Shown here one piece after another: positions 16,524-24,514 of a stretch of DNA of 30,268 nt. The DNA is from CAYJPA01 sp964371945. GTDB lineage: Bacteria; Chloroflexota; Chloroflexia; Thermomicrobiales; UBA6265. The stretch's first letter is position 1. Each line of letters begins with the position of its first letter. The position numbers and the translations under genes are program-made. The notes under the pieces were generated by a model, which worked only from the letters and a program-made list of their open reading frames with translations, had not been told where the DNA came from and did not search any database. The stretch lies in contig CAYJPA010000076.1 of NCBI GenBank assembly GCA_964371945.1, forward strand, positions 1-30,268, given 5' to 3'.

Positions 16524-17720
16524 CTAGTCGTTCAGGAATCGCATAGCCGTACGGACCATGGTCTCCATCCCGTAGACCATGAACTCTTCGTCAAGATCGA
16601 ATTTCGGATGATGGTGACCCCAGATCAAACCGCGATCGACGTTCTTGCTGCCGACAGAAAAGAATGCCCCTGGCACAATCTGAACAAAATAGCTGAAGTC
16701 CTCGGCGCCCATTTGGAGCGGCGTTTCAAAGACGTTTTCTTCACCGACGACCTCTCGCGCAACCTGGCGGATTAGCTCGGTCATCTCAGGATCGTTGATG
16801 ATCGAAGGGTAACCTGGCATGAGTGTGAACTCGATCTCGGCGCGCATCGCGGCGGCAATCCCACGCGCGACCTCCTCGGTTCTGTTCGCGATCTGGACGC
16901 GAACCTCGGGATTGAACGACCGGAGCGTGCCGCGCAGCTCGGCCGTGTCCGGGATGACATTGGCCGCTTCGCCGGCGAGGAATGCGCCGACAGTTACAAC
17001 AGCCGGGTCGACGGGATTGACCTCGCGTCCGACGATCGTTTGCAGGGCGGTCACGATCTGGGCGCCGACCGCGATCGGATCGACGGTTTCGTGCGGATTG
17101 GCGCCGTGACCGCCCCGGCCTTTGATCGTCATCGTAAAGCGGTCAGCCGCCGCGGAGCAGACCCCCGCGCGAACATTGATTGTCCCGACCGGTTCGTTTT
17201 GATCGACGTGCAGCCCGAACGCAACGTTCACCTTCGGGTCGTCCATCACGCCCTCGTTGATCATCACGAGTGCACCGCCGCCGCCCTCTTCGGCGGGCTG
17301 GAAGAGCACTTTGACCGTACCGGAAAACTGATCCCGGCGGTCCATGAGCAATCTCGCGACGCCGAGCAGGCCGGCCGTGTGCGCATCGTGACCACAGGCA
17401 TGCATCTTCCCGGGCATCTCCGATTTGTAGTCGACGTCGTTCTCTTCCTGAATCGGCAGCGCGTCCATATCGGCACGGAGCAAAACGACCTTGTCGCCGC
17501 CGGGCTTCGTGCCGCGGATCAACCCGGTTACGCCGGTGACGGCGATCCCGGTGCGGATGTCTTCGACTCCCAGCGATTGTAGGCGCTCGGCGGCGAGCTT
17601 CGCGGTTTCGAACTCCTGAAAACCGAGCTCTGGAAATCGATGGAGGTGACGACGATCGGCCACAACCCCGGGCATGATCTCGTCGATGTCGCGGCGAATG
17701 TCAGACAGTGTTCCGACCAT
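16524..17720 (-). CDS. M20 family metal-dependent amidohydrolase (copy 1)
   Basis: The 398-residue protein is an M20D amidohydrolase (hippurate/IAA-amino acid/N-acyl-amino acid hydrolase type). The two-metal site is visible: HACGHD with C109 and H111, QPAEEGGGGA with E144/E145, GLHV and the C-terminal GHHHPKFD. Residues about 185-300 form the dimerisation lid. These enzymes cleave N-acyl amino acids or related amides in the cytoplasm. It is about 80% identical by eye to the gene just upstream on the same strand, so the two arose by a recent tandem duplication. ATG at 17720 has AGAGGA about ten bases upstream. Substrate differences between the copies would lie in the lid, where most changes cluster (about residues 155-195). 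Confidence 0.93.
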   Translation of the reverse strand: MVGTLSDIRRDIDEIMPGVVADRRHLHRFPELGFQEFETAKLAAERLQSLGVEDIRTGIAVTGVTGLIRGTKPGGDKVVLLRADMDALPIQEENDVDYKSEMPGKMHACGHDAHTAGLLGVARLLMDRRDQFSGTVKVLFQPAEEGGGGALVMINEGVMDDPKVNVAFGLHVDQNEPVGTINVRAGVCSAAADRFTMTIKGRGGHGANPHETVDPIAVGAQIVTALQTIVGREVNPVDPAVVTVGAFLAGEAANVIPDTAELRGTLRSFNPEVRVQIANRTEEVARGIAAAMRAEIEFTLMPGYPSIINDPEMTELIRQVAREVVGEENVFETPLQMGAEDFSYFVQIVPGAFFSVGSKNVDRGLIWGHHHPKFDLDEEFMVYGMETMVRTAMRFLND

Positions 17721-17761
17721 GAGTCACGTATCCTCTCTTCAGGCAGGACAGGTTTACAACT

Positions 17762-17793
17762 ATGTAGTCGCGCAATTTATTGCGCGGCTACAT
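17762..17793 (-). terminator. Hairpin between the two M20 genes, overlapping a stop codon
   Basis: ATGTAGTCGCGCAA (17762-17775) pairs with TTGCGCGGCTACAT (17780-17793) over a four-base loop, with one imperfect position. It includes the stop codon (17788-17790) of the upstream M20 copy. No T-run follows, so it could be a weak terminator or an RNA structure that sets the ratio of the two products. Confidence 0.5.
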
Positions 17794-18996
17794 GGATTCC
17801 TTACCGTTCAGATAGCGAAGAACGGTTCTGACCATGATCTCCATGCCGTAGACCATGAATTCTTCATCGAGGTCGAACCGAGGGTGATGATGGCCCCACA
17901 CCAAACCGCGCTCGACATTCTTGCTGCCGGCGAAGAAGAAGGCGCCGGGCACGCGCTCCAGGAAATAGCTGAAATCTTCGGCCCCCATCTGAACTTGCGG
18001 GGTGGAGACGTTGTCCTCGCCGACGACCTCCATCGCGACCAATCGCACGAGCTCCGTCATCTCCGGATCGTTGACCGTGGCGGGATAGCCCGGCATGTGG
18101 CTGTACTCGACATCGGCGCGAAGAGCGTTCGCGATCCCTCGGGTGATCTCTTCCACCCTTGTCGCAAGCTGAATTCGCACATCTGGATTGAACGAGCGGA
18201 GCGTGCCGCGCAATTCGGCGGTATCGGGGATGACGTTGGCCGCTTGGCCCGCGACCAAAGCTCCGACGGTCACGACCGCGGGTTCAGTCGGATCGACTTC
18301 GCGGCCGACGATCGTTTGGAGCGCGGTCACGATTTGCGCTCCGACCGCGATCGGATCAACCGTTTCGTGCGGATGCGCCCCGTGGCCGCCTTTGCCCTTG
18401 ATAACCGCGGTAAAGCGGTCAGCCGCCGCCAGCGCCGGGCCGGGCCGTAGCGAAACGGTTCCGACGGGAGAGCCTTGATCGACGTGCAACCCGAACGCGG
18501 CATCAACGTGCGGGTCTTCGAGCACGCCCTCGTTGATCATGACGAGTGCCCCACCACCGCCCTCTTCGGCTGGTTGGAAGAGCACTTTCACCGTACCGGA
18601 AAACTGATCCCGGCGATCCATCAGCAAACGCGCGACGCCGAGCAGACCGGCCGTATGCGCGTCATGACCGCAGGCGTGCATCTTCCCGGGAATTTGCGAT
18701 TTGTAGTCGACCTCGTTCTCTTCTTGGATGGGAAGCGCATCCATGTCACCGCGCAGCAAGACCACCTTGCCGGGCCCCGGCTTTGTTCCCTTGATGAGGC
18801 CGGTCACGCCCGTGACCGCGATCCCGGTTCGGATGTCTTCGACGCCGAGCGAGCGCAGCCGCTCCGCCACCAGCTTCGCGGTTTCGAATTCCTGGAACCC
18901 GAGCTCCGGGTGTTCGTGAATATGGCGACGGTCGGCGACGACGCCTGGGAGGATTTCATCGATATCGCGCCGGATATCGGATGCAGCCATGACCAT
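17788..18996 (-). CDS. M20 family metal-dependent amidohydrolase (copy 2)
   Basis: A 402-residue paralogue of the next gene with the same motifs (HACGHD, QPAEEGGGGA, GLHV, GHHHPRFD) and the same length. The strongest differences are in the lid region: SPVGTVSLRPGPALAAADR here against EPVGTINVRAGVCSAAADR in copy 1. ATG at 18996 is taken as the start because GGAG stands nine bases before it; an ATG two codons later is also possible. The 67-base spacer to copy 1 holds a hairpin. It is likely the first gene of a two-gene unit for breaking down acylated amino acids, with an S9 peptidase upstream on the same strand. Confidence 0.93.
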   Translation of the reverse strand: MVMAASDIRRDIDEILPGVVADRRHIHEHPELGFQEFETAKLVAERLRSLGVEDIRTGIAVTGVTGLIKGTKPGPGKVVLLRGDMDALPIQEENEVDYKSQIPGKMHACGHDAHTAGLLGVARLLMDRRDQFSGTVKVLFQPAEEGGGGALVMINEGVLEDPHVDAAFGLHVDQGSPVGTVSLRPGPALAAADRFTAVIKGKGGHGAHPHETVDPIAVGAQIVTALQTIVGREVDPTEPAVVTVGALVAGQAANVIPDTAELRGTLRSFNPDVRIQLATRVEEITRGIANALRADVEYSHMPGYPATVNDPEMTELVRLVAMEVVGEDNVSTPQVQMGAEDFSYFLERVPGAFFFAGSKNVERGLVWGHHHPRFDLDEEFMVYGMEIMVRTVLRYLNGKESM

Positions 18997-19128
18997 GGAA
19001 ACAGGCTCCTCTCTGGAATGGTGAACGGTCGTACCCGTTCACGATACCAAAGGGAGCCGCATCTCCGCTTGAGGAACCGGCCGCCGACGCGCCACTGAAG
19101 ACTGCCGGGACGTCCGCGGCGAGAGTTG

Positions 19129-20940
19129 TTACGCCAGGTAGTGCTCGAGGAACTCCGCGGAGTCTTTCATCGCCTTGAGCTCGTTCGTCCGCTTGGTAAA
19201 GCCGTGCCCTTCGTCTTCATAGACGTCGTACCGGACCTCGACTCCGCGTGCGCGGAGTCGCTCGACGATTTGATCGCTTTCCGGTTTGACGACGCGCGGG
19301 TCATTGGCACCCTGGATCACGAACAGCGGAGCCTTGATATTGTCGACATAGGTGATCGGGGAGCGGGAGAGCAGGAGCTCCTCCTCGGTGTACGGATCGC
19401 CGACCCATTCCGCCATGAATCTCCGCCAGGTGGGCGGGACCGCCTTGGCAAAGGTCACGAGATTCGAAGGGCCAACGATATCGACCGCGGCAGCCCAGTA
19501 GTCGGGCAGGCGGCTCACGCATGAGAGCACCGCGAATCCGCCGTACGAACCGCCGAAAACACCAATCTTGTTCGAATCGACCCAGGGCAACGACTGCAGG
19601 TACTTCGCGGCGGCCTTGAAATCCTTGAGATCGTCGCCTCCGAAATCGCGATGGATCAGGTTTTGGTAACTCTTGCCGTAGCCGGTGGAGCCTCGAATGT
19701 TCGTGGCGAAGACACCGATTCCGCGGCTGAGCCAGTACTGGTAGAGCGCGGCATATGACGGACGCTCCTGGTATTCGGGACCGCCATGGATCGAATAGAC
19801 CAAGCCGAAAGGTCCATCGCCTTTGGGGCGATAGAGGAACCCGGGGATGAGCCTGCCGTCAAAGCTCGCAAAACGAACGAGCTCCGGGGCGATCATGTCC
19901 GACTCGTCAATCCCGCCGAGGAAACCGTCCGTGATGCGTTTTGTGGCGCCTTCAGCCAGATTGACGATATAGACCTCGTTTGAATGCGAGTTCGTCGAAT
20001 GCAGTAGCGCCAGGCGGCTGCCGTCGCTCGAGAGTGTCAGCGTGCCGGTGACGCCATTCGGAATCGCCGGAACGTCGATGGGCAGGTTGGTGATCGTATC
20101 TCGAACGTGAATGCAGGTGTAGCCGTCCTCGTTGACGGTCCAGACGAGCACACGTCCGTCTCGCGAGAGATCGAGATGCTCGATATCCCAGTCCGGCGTT
20201 TCGATCCAGCGGATTTCACCGGAGGCAACTGTGTAGAACGCAAGTCCGGTGAACTCGCGATCGCGATTTGTCAGCAAATAAAACCCGGAGCCGTCCGCCG
20301 CCCAGGGTCCGGGGCTTTGCACGATCTTGCCCTCGTGCTGAAGGATCAGATCGGCATTCCCGTTCTCCACGTCGACGAGAAAAACATCCTGATCGACGTT
20401 TGAGTTCGCTTTGCCGGCGGTCAGCCTGGTTCCATCCGGTGACCAGTACGCCGGGAAGTAAACGCCGTCACCGGCGAGCACGCGTTTTGCTTCGCCCGTC
20501 TGTGCATCGCGAACCAGGATGTCCTGTTCGGTCGGCTCCCGATCGTTGGCGGCATAGCTGAAGTAGCGGCCCTGTGGATCCCACGTGCCCAGGTAGTTCT
20601 GGACGTCAGGCTCGCTGGGCAATCGCTCGGGCCAGCCATGCTCGGCGGCAACCAGATGGAGCTGGTACTGCTCGTTGCCGTGATGATCGGCGGTGAAGAG
20701 GATCTGCTTGCCGTCCGGCGACCAGGAGATCTCCCGCACGGCCTCGTCGGTGAACGAGGTAATTTGATGCGCGTAGCCGCCATCGGCCGGTTGTCGCCAG
20801 GCGTTGAACTGGCCAGAGACGTTGGTGCAATAGGCGATTTGCGATCCGTCGGGCGAGAAGCTCAGCGCCGGCTGATACCGCCGGATCGCGGCGAATTGCT
20901 CGTACGACGGTCGTTTCGATGAGCCATTTTGGGACAACAC
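19129..20940 (-). CDS. S9 family prolyl oligopeptidase / acylaminoacyl-peptidase-type enzyme
   Basis: This 603-residue protein has an N-terminal seven-bladed TolB/WD40-like propeller (about 20-350) with repeated SPDG blades, then an alpha/beta hydrolase domain (about 360-603). The catalytic triad is visible: S465 in GGSYGGFAV, D547 in GANDPRVV and H579 in DEGHGFTK. Members cut short peptides, often removing acylated or dipeptide ends, in the cytoplasm; no signal peptide is seen. The start is weakly marked: GTG at 20940, or the next codon TTG, with GAGG three to six bases upstream, and no ATG fits. Its stop is 132 bases from the M20 gene start, so it may be transcribed separately. Confidence 0.92.
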   Translation of the reverse strand: MLSQNGSSKRPSYEQFAAIRRYQPALSFSPDGSQIAYCTNVSGQFNAWRQPADGGYAHQITSFTDEAVREISWSPDGKQILFTADHHGNEQYQLHLVAAEHGWPERLPSEPDVQNYLGTWDPQGRYFSYAANDREPTEQDILVRDAQTGEAKRVLAGDGVYFPAYWSPDGTRLTAGKANSNVDQDVFLVDVENGNADLILQHEGKIVQSPGPWAADGSGFYLLTNRDREFTGLAFYTVASGEIRWIETPDWDIEHLDLSRDGRVLVWTVNEDGYTCIHVRDTITNLPIDVPAIPNGVTGTLTLSSDGSRLALLHSTNSHSNEVYIVNLAEGATKRITDGFLGGIDESDMIAPELVRFASFDGRLIPGFLYRPKGDGPFGLVYSIHGGPEYQERPSYAALYQYWLSRGIGVFATNIRGSTGYGKSYQNLIHRDFGGDDLKDFKAAAKYLQSLPWVDSNKIGVFGGSYGGFAVLSCVSRLPDYWAAAVDIVGPSNLVTFAKAVPPTWRRFMAEWVGDPYTEEELLLSRSPITYVDNIKAPLFVIQGANDPRVVKPESDQIVERLRARGVEVRYDVYEDEGHGFTKRTNELKAMKDSAEFLEHYLA

Positions 20941-21119
20941 ACACCTCGAATTCCGTGCGCGAGCTTCAATTCGTCACGCTTCGAAGCTAATGCTCCCATG
21001 CCGCCGGCCCGGAAACTATCCGTACAATTCGGTATTTGGACCCCCTAACGGCGATTCAAATTTGTCCTCCCAAAGCCGCCTTAAAGTGACTTGGTGAGTA
21101 ATCCCACAATGATCCGCGA

Positions 21120-21208
21120 CTAGGACAGCAACGTGAACGTCAGAGTCCAATTCCCATCGCAGTTGACCGCAAGCACGTACGGGTCAGGCATGTCGTCGGG
21201 CTCTTTGC
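21120..21208 (-). pseudogene. Out-of-frame tail that continues the coiled-coil secreted protein
   Basis: Directly after the stop of the 21209-21736 gene, another frame reads TVGKEPDDMPDPYVLAVNC then DGNWTLTFTLLS and a stop at 21120-21122. The last motif, NWTLTF, repeats the preceding gene's closing SHWSLTF. Adding one C to the CCC near 21215-21218 would fuse the two. It may be a true frameshift or a base missed in sequencing. Confidence 0.5.
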
Positions 21209-21736
21209 CTACCGTGGGACGAACGTCAGACTCCAGTGGGATTCAGTATTGCTTACCTCGAAGAAATATTCTCCGCCGGAGAACTCGTAAATGAATGACG
21301 CCGATCCGCCTTCGCCGGTGAAGATCTCTCCGGCAATCATGTCGCTATCACCGTGCTCTCCGTAGACGTCGACGATGATGCAGCATCCGCTATCCACCTG
21401 CAGCTGGACCTGATATCGACCAGCTTCGATTCGGTAGTTGTCTGTGACGACGGCCCCTGTGCCCTCGACAACAAACGACCCTGCTGTGTCTGATTGATCG
21501 GCAGTTTCGGTGGTTTCCTCTGCGGTGCCACTTCCAGCGACCGCGGTTTCGAGGACACGGACGTGTTTCCATAGGCTATTGATGTCGCCGGTCTGTTCTG
21601 CTACTTGCGTTTCGAGTGCGGCTAGACGTTCATCTGTTTGATCCTGGCTTGTGGCTGAGTGTGCGGGTCCGAGCGAGACGAAGGCACTGGCCAATACGAC
21701 CAACGTAAGCGCAGTCGATATGATGGTTCGACGCAT
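21209..21736 (-). CDS. Secreted coiled-coil protein of unknown function
   Basis: The 175-residue protein starts with a clear signal peptide (MRRTIIS..., cleavage likely after Ala-His-Ser-Ala near residue 28), then a short coiled coil (about 35-66, ERLAALETQVAEQ), a Thr/Glu linker (70-88) and a beta-rich domain (about 90-175) ending in YFFEVSNTESHWSLTF. The last domain resembles the bacterial pre-peptidase-like beta sandwich that often ends exported proteins, but I do not assign it. CC at residues about 122-123 is unusual and could be a disulfide or metal site. ATG at 21736 is supported by its signal peptide; GAAGGTG lies about seven bases upstream. The gene seems truncated by a frameshift (see 21120-21208). 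Confidence 0.75.
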   Translation of the reverse strand: MRRTIISTALTLVVLASAFVSLGPAHSATSQDQTDERLAALETQVAEQTGDINSLWKHVRVLETAVAGSGTAEETTETADQSDTAGSFVVEGTGAVVTDNYRIEAGRYQVQLQVDSGCCIIVDVYGEHGDSDMIAGEIFTGEGGSASFIYEFSGGEYFFEVSNTESHWSLTFVPR

Positions 21737-21925
21737 GGAATATTCACCTTCTCGAAAATCTACGAATACACTTATTTGATGATGACAGGTTCACCAGTTC
21801 GCTGCATGACAAACGCAAGCGGTTCGCCCATCTGGCGTTGGGCCTCTAGGCTCGTTGGCTATTCGAACCGGTGAAGCGCTAACCTCGCAAAATCTCAAAG
21901 GGAGTAGTGTTACAACCACAGCATC

Positions 21926-22202
21926 TTGTTACACCTTGCGGTAAAAAAACTGCGCTATGCTGCTATCGATGAAATTGAACATGGGGCGAGAGATAGAATT
22001 GACGATCCTGTTTTTACGGTGGAGCAAGTCGAAAGCCAACTTCAGGTCCACCAAGATAAAGTGCGGCGTTGGCTTCGTGACTGTGAGTTGGCCGGAGCGG
22101 CGCTGGGCGGCAAGAAGCCGCTGGAGGATTCGACAAAGCAGTGTCGATGCGTTCCTGAACGAACAAACCGAACCGTCAAAGCCTCAGACTTGGGAGACCT
22201 AG
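21926..22202 (+). pseudogene. Frameshifted excisionase/MerR-type helix-turn-helix protein
   Basis: From TTG at 21926 the frame reads FTVEQVESQLQVHQDKVRRW and LRDCELAGAALGGK, the DNA-binding half of an excisionase-family (HTH_17) protein. The expected continuation, SRWRIRQSSVDAFLNEQTE, is present but one frame away; the switch lies at about 22121-22127 in GGCAAGAAGCCG, where removing one base restores the join. Such proteins normally accompany integrases or serve as small regulators. No integrase is visible nearby. The start is uncertain. It is followed after 58 bases by another frameshifted gene. Confidence 0.65.
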
Positions 22203-22260
22203 GCAGCGGCTGGAAGCGCCTCACCCGCTGGTACGGTGGGAGCGCCAAAAGGATAGCCAA

Positions 22261-23107
22261 ATGAAACTACGGTCGGGAACCAACGAGCTTCCAGCACAGA
22301 CGCTAATGGATTTATCCACGACACTATTCCCTTGGCTTTACGGACGGGCCGATGCGGCACATCGGCTCGACCTGATCAATGTGGCAGCAATCGTACTTCC
22401 TACTCCAGGGTATGTAGTGCGACTGGCAAATCCCAGTGGTCAGGCGATCGATCTCATCAAGTGGCACGATGAGATCGTGGGAGAGTTTCTGTCGGAGCTT
22501 TCGACCAGGATGACCCGTTCAACAAACAGCATTCCAACGGATGAAATCACATCGCATCGATATCATCCCGCTGCCCGTCAGCCTCGAACAGCGGGCGCGA
22601 TCAGCGACGTTTACGACCTCGTACAGTTGGTCGCTGGCCAATCGAACGCGTTCCTAACGATGGCCCAGTACGTTGAGTTTGGCGTCCTGCTGATCGGAAT
22701 TGGCCGGTGGTGGAAAAATCGAATTGTCGAGAGTGGATTACTCCGCGCAGCAGGACCGACCAATATTCACTCCAGAAGCCATCCGCATGATGTGCACTGG
22801 TCATGCGCACGAGGTTCACAAGGCGAGGACCAAGAAGCGACCCTCCTCATTTGTGCGGGAGGGCTATTTTGGTAGTGCCGACCATCCGACAGGCGTTGAG
22901 TTGTATACCGTCCATGTGCAAGCGAAACGTGGCGCGTATCTATACCAGGTCGACGGACGAGGAACTCTACACGATCACTACTTCGTGGATGCAAGTGGTG
23001 TCCACGGTTTGCCATTGCCTGACTGGTTTGGCGATGCCGGAGTGAAGCAGAATTTGCTCGCCGCTCGGCAGCTTGACGAGCCGAAGGAAGTTAGCGGGCT
23101 CACCTGA
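22261..23107 (+). pseudogene. Unknown protein gene split by a single-base indel in a run of five A
   Basis: ATG at 22261 (AAAAGGAT about eight bases upstream) opens a frame that reads protein-like to GVLLIGIGRWWK, then loses sense; another frame carries on with IELSRVDYSAQQDRPIF and continues to a stop at 23107. Removing one A from the AAAAA at 22714-22718 joins them into about 281 residues. The C-terminal part contains HAHEVHKARTKKR and YFGSADHPTGVELY; I do not recognise the family. No export signal is seen. It is either a genuine pseudogene or a homopolymer sequencing error. Confidence 0.5.
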
Positions 23108-23181
23108 GGTGTTCAGTATTCGTCACCGCCTAGTGGTTCAGCATGACGAAAACCTCCTGCTATGCACAAATCGAGGGTTCA

Positions 23182-23216
23182 TGGCAAAGTGACGCGAACA
23201 CGGCGAAGGAACGATT
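23182..23216. repeat. 35-bp imperfect direct repeat, copy 1
   Basis: TGGCAAAGTGACGCGAACAC and the following 15 bases recur at 23772-23806 with 31 of 35 positions identical. This copy lies directly before the small membrane-protein gene (start 23218) and includes its ribosome binding site. Confidence 0.65.
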
Positions 23217-23217
23217 C

Positions 23218-23724
23218 ATGAGCAACGGTGAATTGGTGGCAGTTGTGATCGGTGGCGCCGGTCTCGCGCTCATAGTCGCTCTTCAGCTGCGACGTCGTCG
23301 CGAAGTCCGAAACAATGCCGATCATGTTCACCTCACGGCGATCCACGCGAAGTGTCATGAAATCATCAGCTCCCTTGACCGCTATTCGCACGGCGCCAGC
23401 GTCACGACAATCCGTGTCTCGCGAACAATCGCCGATCAGTTCAAGGACGCTCTCCTTGCGGCGCAGTCAATTAACAATGGTCCCATGAGAAAGCAGGCGG
23501 TCGCGGTACTCGACTTTCGACCCGCGAGCGAAGGACCCGATTGGGTCGACATCTACGACCCGAAAAACCTGCAACGGACGGTATCGGAACTAGCGAACGA
23601 GTTGAACCGTCACATCGATCCAGAGAGACGTCCGCACAATGTCGCCAAACACCGCGCTCCTGGAAGGATGAGAAAGCTACGAAACAAGCTCTTCGGCTTT
23701 GGTGGTGGCGAACGCTGGACCTGA
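23218..23724 (+). CDS. Small single-pass membrane protein of unknown function
   Basis: ATG at 23218 with GAAGGA about seven bases upstream begins a 168-residue protein. Residues 5-25 (LVAVVIGGAGLALIVALQL) form one membrane helix followed by RRRR, so the N-terminus is likely outside and the rest in the cytoplasm. The remainder is charged, with VTTIRVSRTIADQFKDALLA and a basic tail (about 140-168). No known domain is recognised. The coding quality is good and there is no frame break. The region just upstream is one copy of a 35-bp repeat. It lies in the accessory patch, and a mobile or defence-related role is possible but not shown. Confidence 0.6.
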   Translation: MSNGELVAVVIGGAGLALIVALQLRRRREVRNNADHVHLTAIHAKCHEIISSLDRYSHGASVTTIRVSRTIADQFKDALLAAQSINNGPMRKQAVAVLDFRPASEGPDWVDIYDPKNLQRTVSELANELNRHIDPERRPHNVAKHRAPGRMRKLRNKLFGFGGGERWT

Positions 23725-23743
23725 GATAGTTATCCGGGCGAGA

Positions 23744-24106
23744 TCATTGACGGAACCATAGAAGAATCAATTGGCAAAGCGCCGCGGACACGGCGAAGGA
23801 TCGATTTGTCCACGCGAGAGCGACGGTTTTTGAGTCGGCGCGTTGAATCTTGTTTGGGTCCACTGGAAGCGTAAGAGAACGTCCGTCTACAGCAGAACGC
23901 GGGCCGACGCTCGAGAGTAGCTCGCGAGATTCACCAACCATCGCGACCGCGGATTCGCCGTTCAGAAGAAGCGATTGACCGCGTCCGAATTCCTCGAACG
24001 ATGGCTCAGAGACATGGTTTAGGGGTCGCACGGCTCCGGGAACACTGGCCACTAATGGTGGCGCGTCTGCATCCAATGTAGTGCCACTGTGCTCCTGAAC
24101 GAGCAC
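23744..24106 (-). CDS. Possible hypothetical protein (weak)
   Basis: A minus-strand frame of 120 codons from GTG at 24106 has protein-like composition (EPSFEEFGRGQSLLLNGES, SLTLPVDPNKIQRADSKTVA) but no recognised domain, no clear ribosome binding site, and a C-terminus lying within the second copy of the 35-bp repeat. A different frame just upstream (about 24107-24200) also looks coding (HITRDGVVRSDDSYAAVLRF), so the gene may start there and be frameshifted. It is the only candidate in the 500 bases between 23725 and 24231. Confidence 0.35.
   Translation of the reverse strand: MLVQEHSGTTLDADAPPLVASVPGAVRPLNHVSEPSFEEFGRGQSLLLNGESAVAMVGESRELLSSVGPRSAVDGRSLTLPVDPNKIQRADSKTVALAWTNRSFAVSAALCQLILLWFRQ
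23772..23806. repeat. 35-bp imperfect direct repeat, copy 2
   Basis: Second copy of the repeat at 23182-23216, four mismatches in 35, here not in front of a recognisable start codon. On the minus strand it would encode NRSFAVSAALCQ within the doubtful reading frame 23744-24106. Confidence 0.6.
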
Positions 24107-24231
24107 ACAAAACGCAACACCGCCGCGTAACTGTCATCTGAACGCACGACACCGTCGCGGGTAATGTGCGCTACAGTCACAGACAATCCATCGAGACCCA
24201 CACGCCGGCAGTTCTCTCAAAGGACCGTGAG

Positions 24232-24441
24232 ATGTCGGACCAACAGGACTTCCATGAGCCCGAGCAACCAACTCCGAATGTTGAGCTCGTTCGCGCGCGA
24301 ATCACCCGGTATGAACAGACGTATGGCATCTATTCCGTGGACCTGCGCCGTTCGATCGAAGCGCGACGAATCAAGAAGACACCAATGGTTCGCCGGTGGC
24401 TCGCTGACTATGAGCGGCTGCGGGCGATCGAGGACCTGTGA
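24232..24441 (+). CDS. Small antitoxin-like protein
   Basis: A 69-residue protein starting at ATG 24232 with AAGGA eight bases upstream. RITRYEQTYGIYSVDLRRSIEAR and a C-terminal RRWLADYERLRAI resemble the short antitoxin-like proteins (RYEKKYGMSSEEF...DYxEWxxLxxL layout) that often pair with small toxins of the TumE/DUF6516 type. This match is by pattern only. No toxin gene is evident within several hundred bases on either side, so it would be an orphan. The following methyltransferase-like gene converges on it, with 73 bases between. Confidence 0.5.
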   Translation: MSDQQDFHEPEQPTPNVELVRARITRYEQTYGIYSVDLRRSIEARRIKKTPMVRRWLADYERLRAIEDL

Positions 24442-24514
24442 TCAAGCCCTTGCCCTATGGTGCGTCCCACCAGGCGAACCACATCGAAACAACAACTGAA
24501 GGCGTACTGGGTTC

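Noticed and set aside
21741..21925. Possible tRNA or attachment site near TTCGAACCGG ahead of the excisionase-like gene
   Set aside because: No cloverleaf could be formed around it and no second copy of the motif was seen at the other end of the patch.
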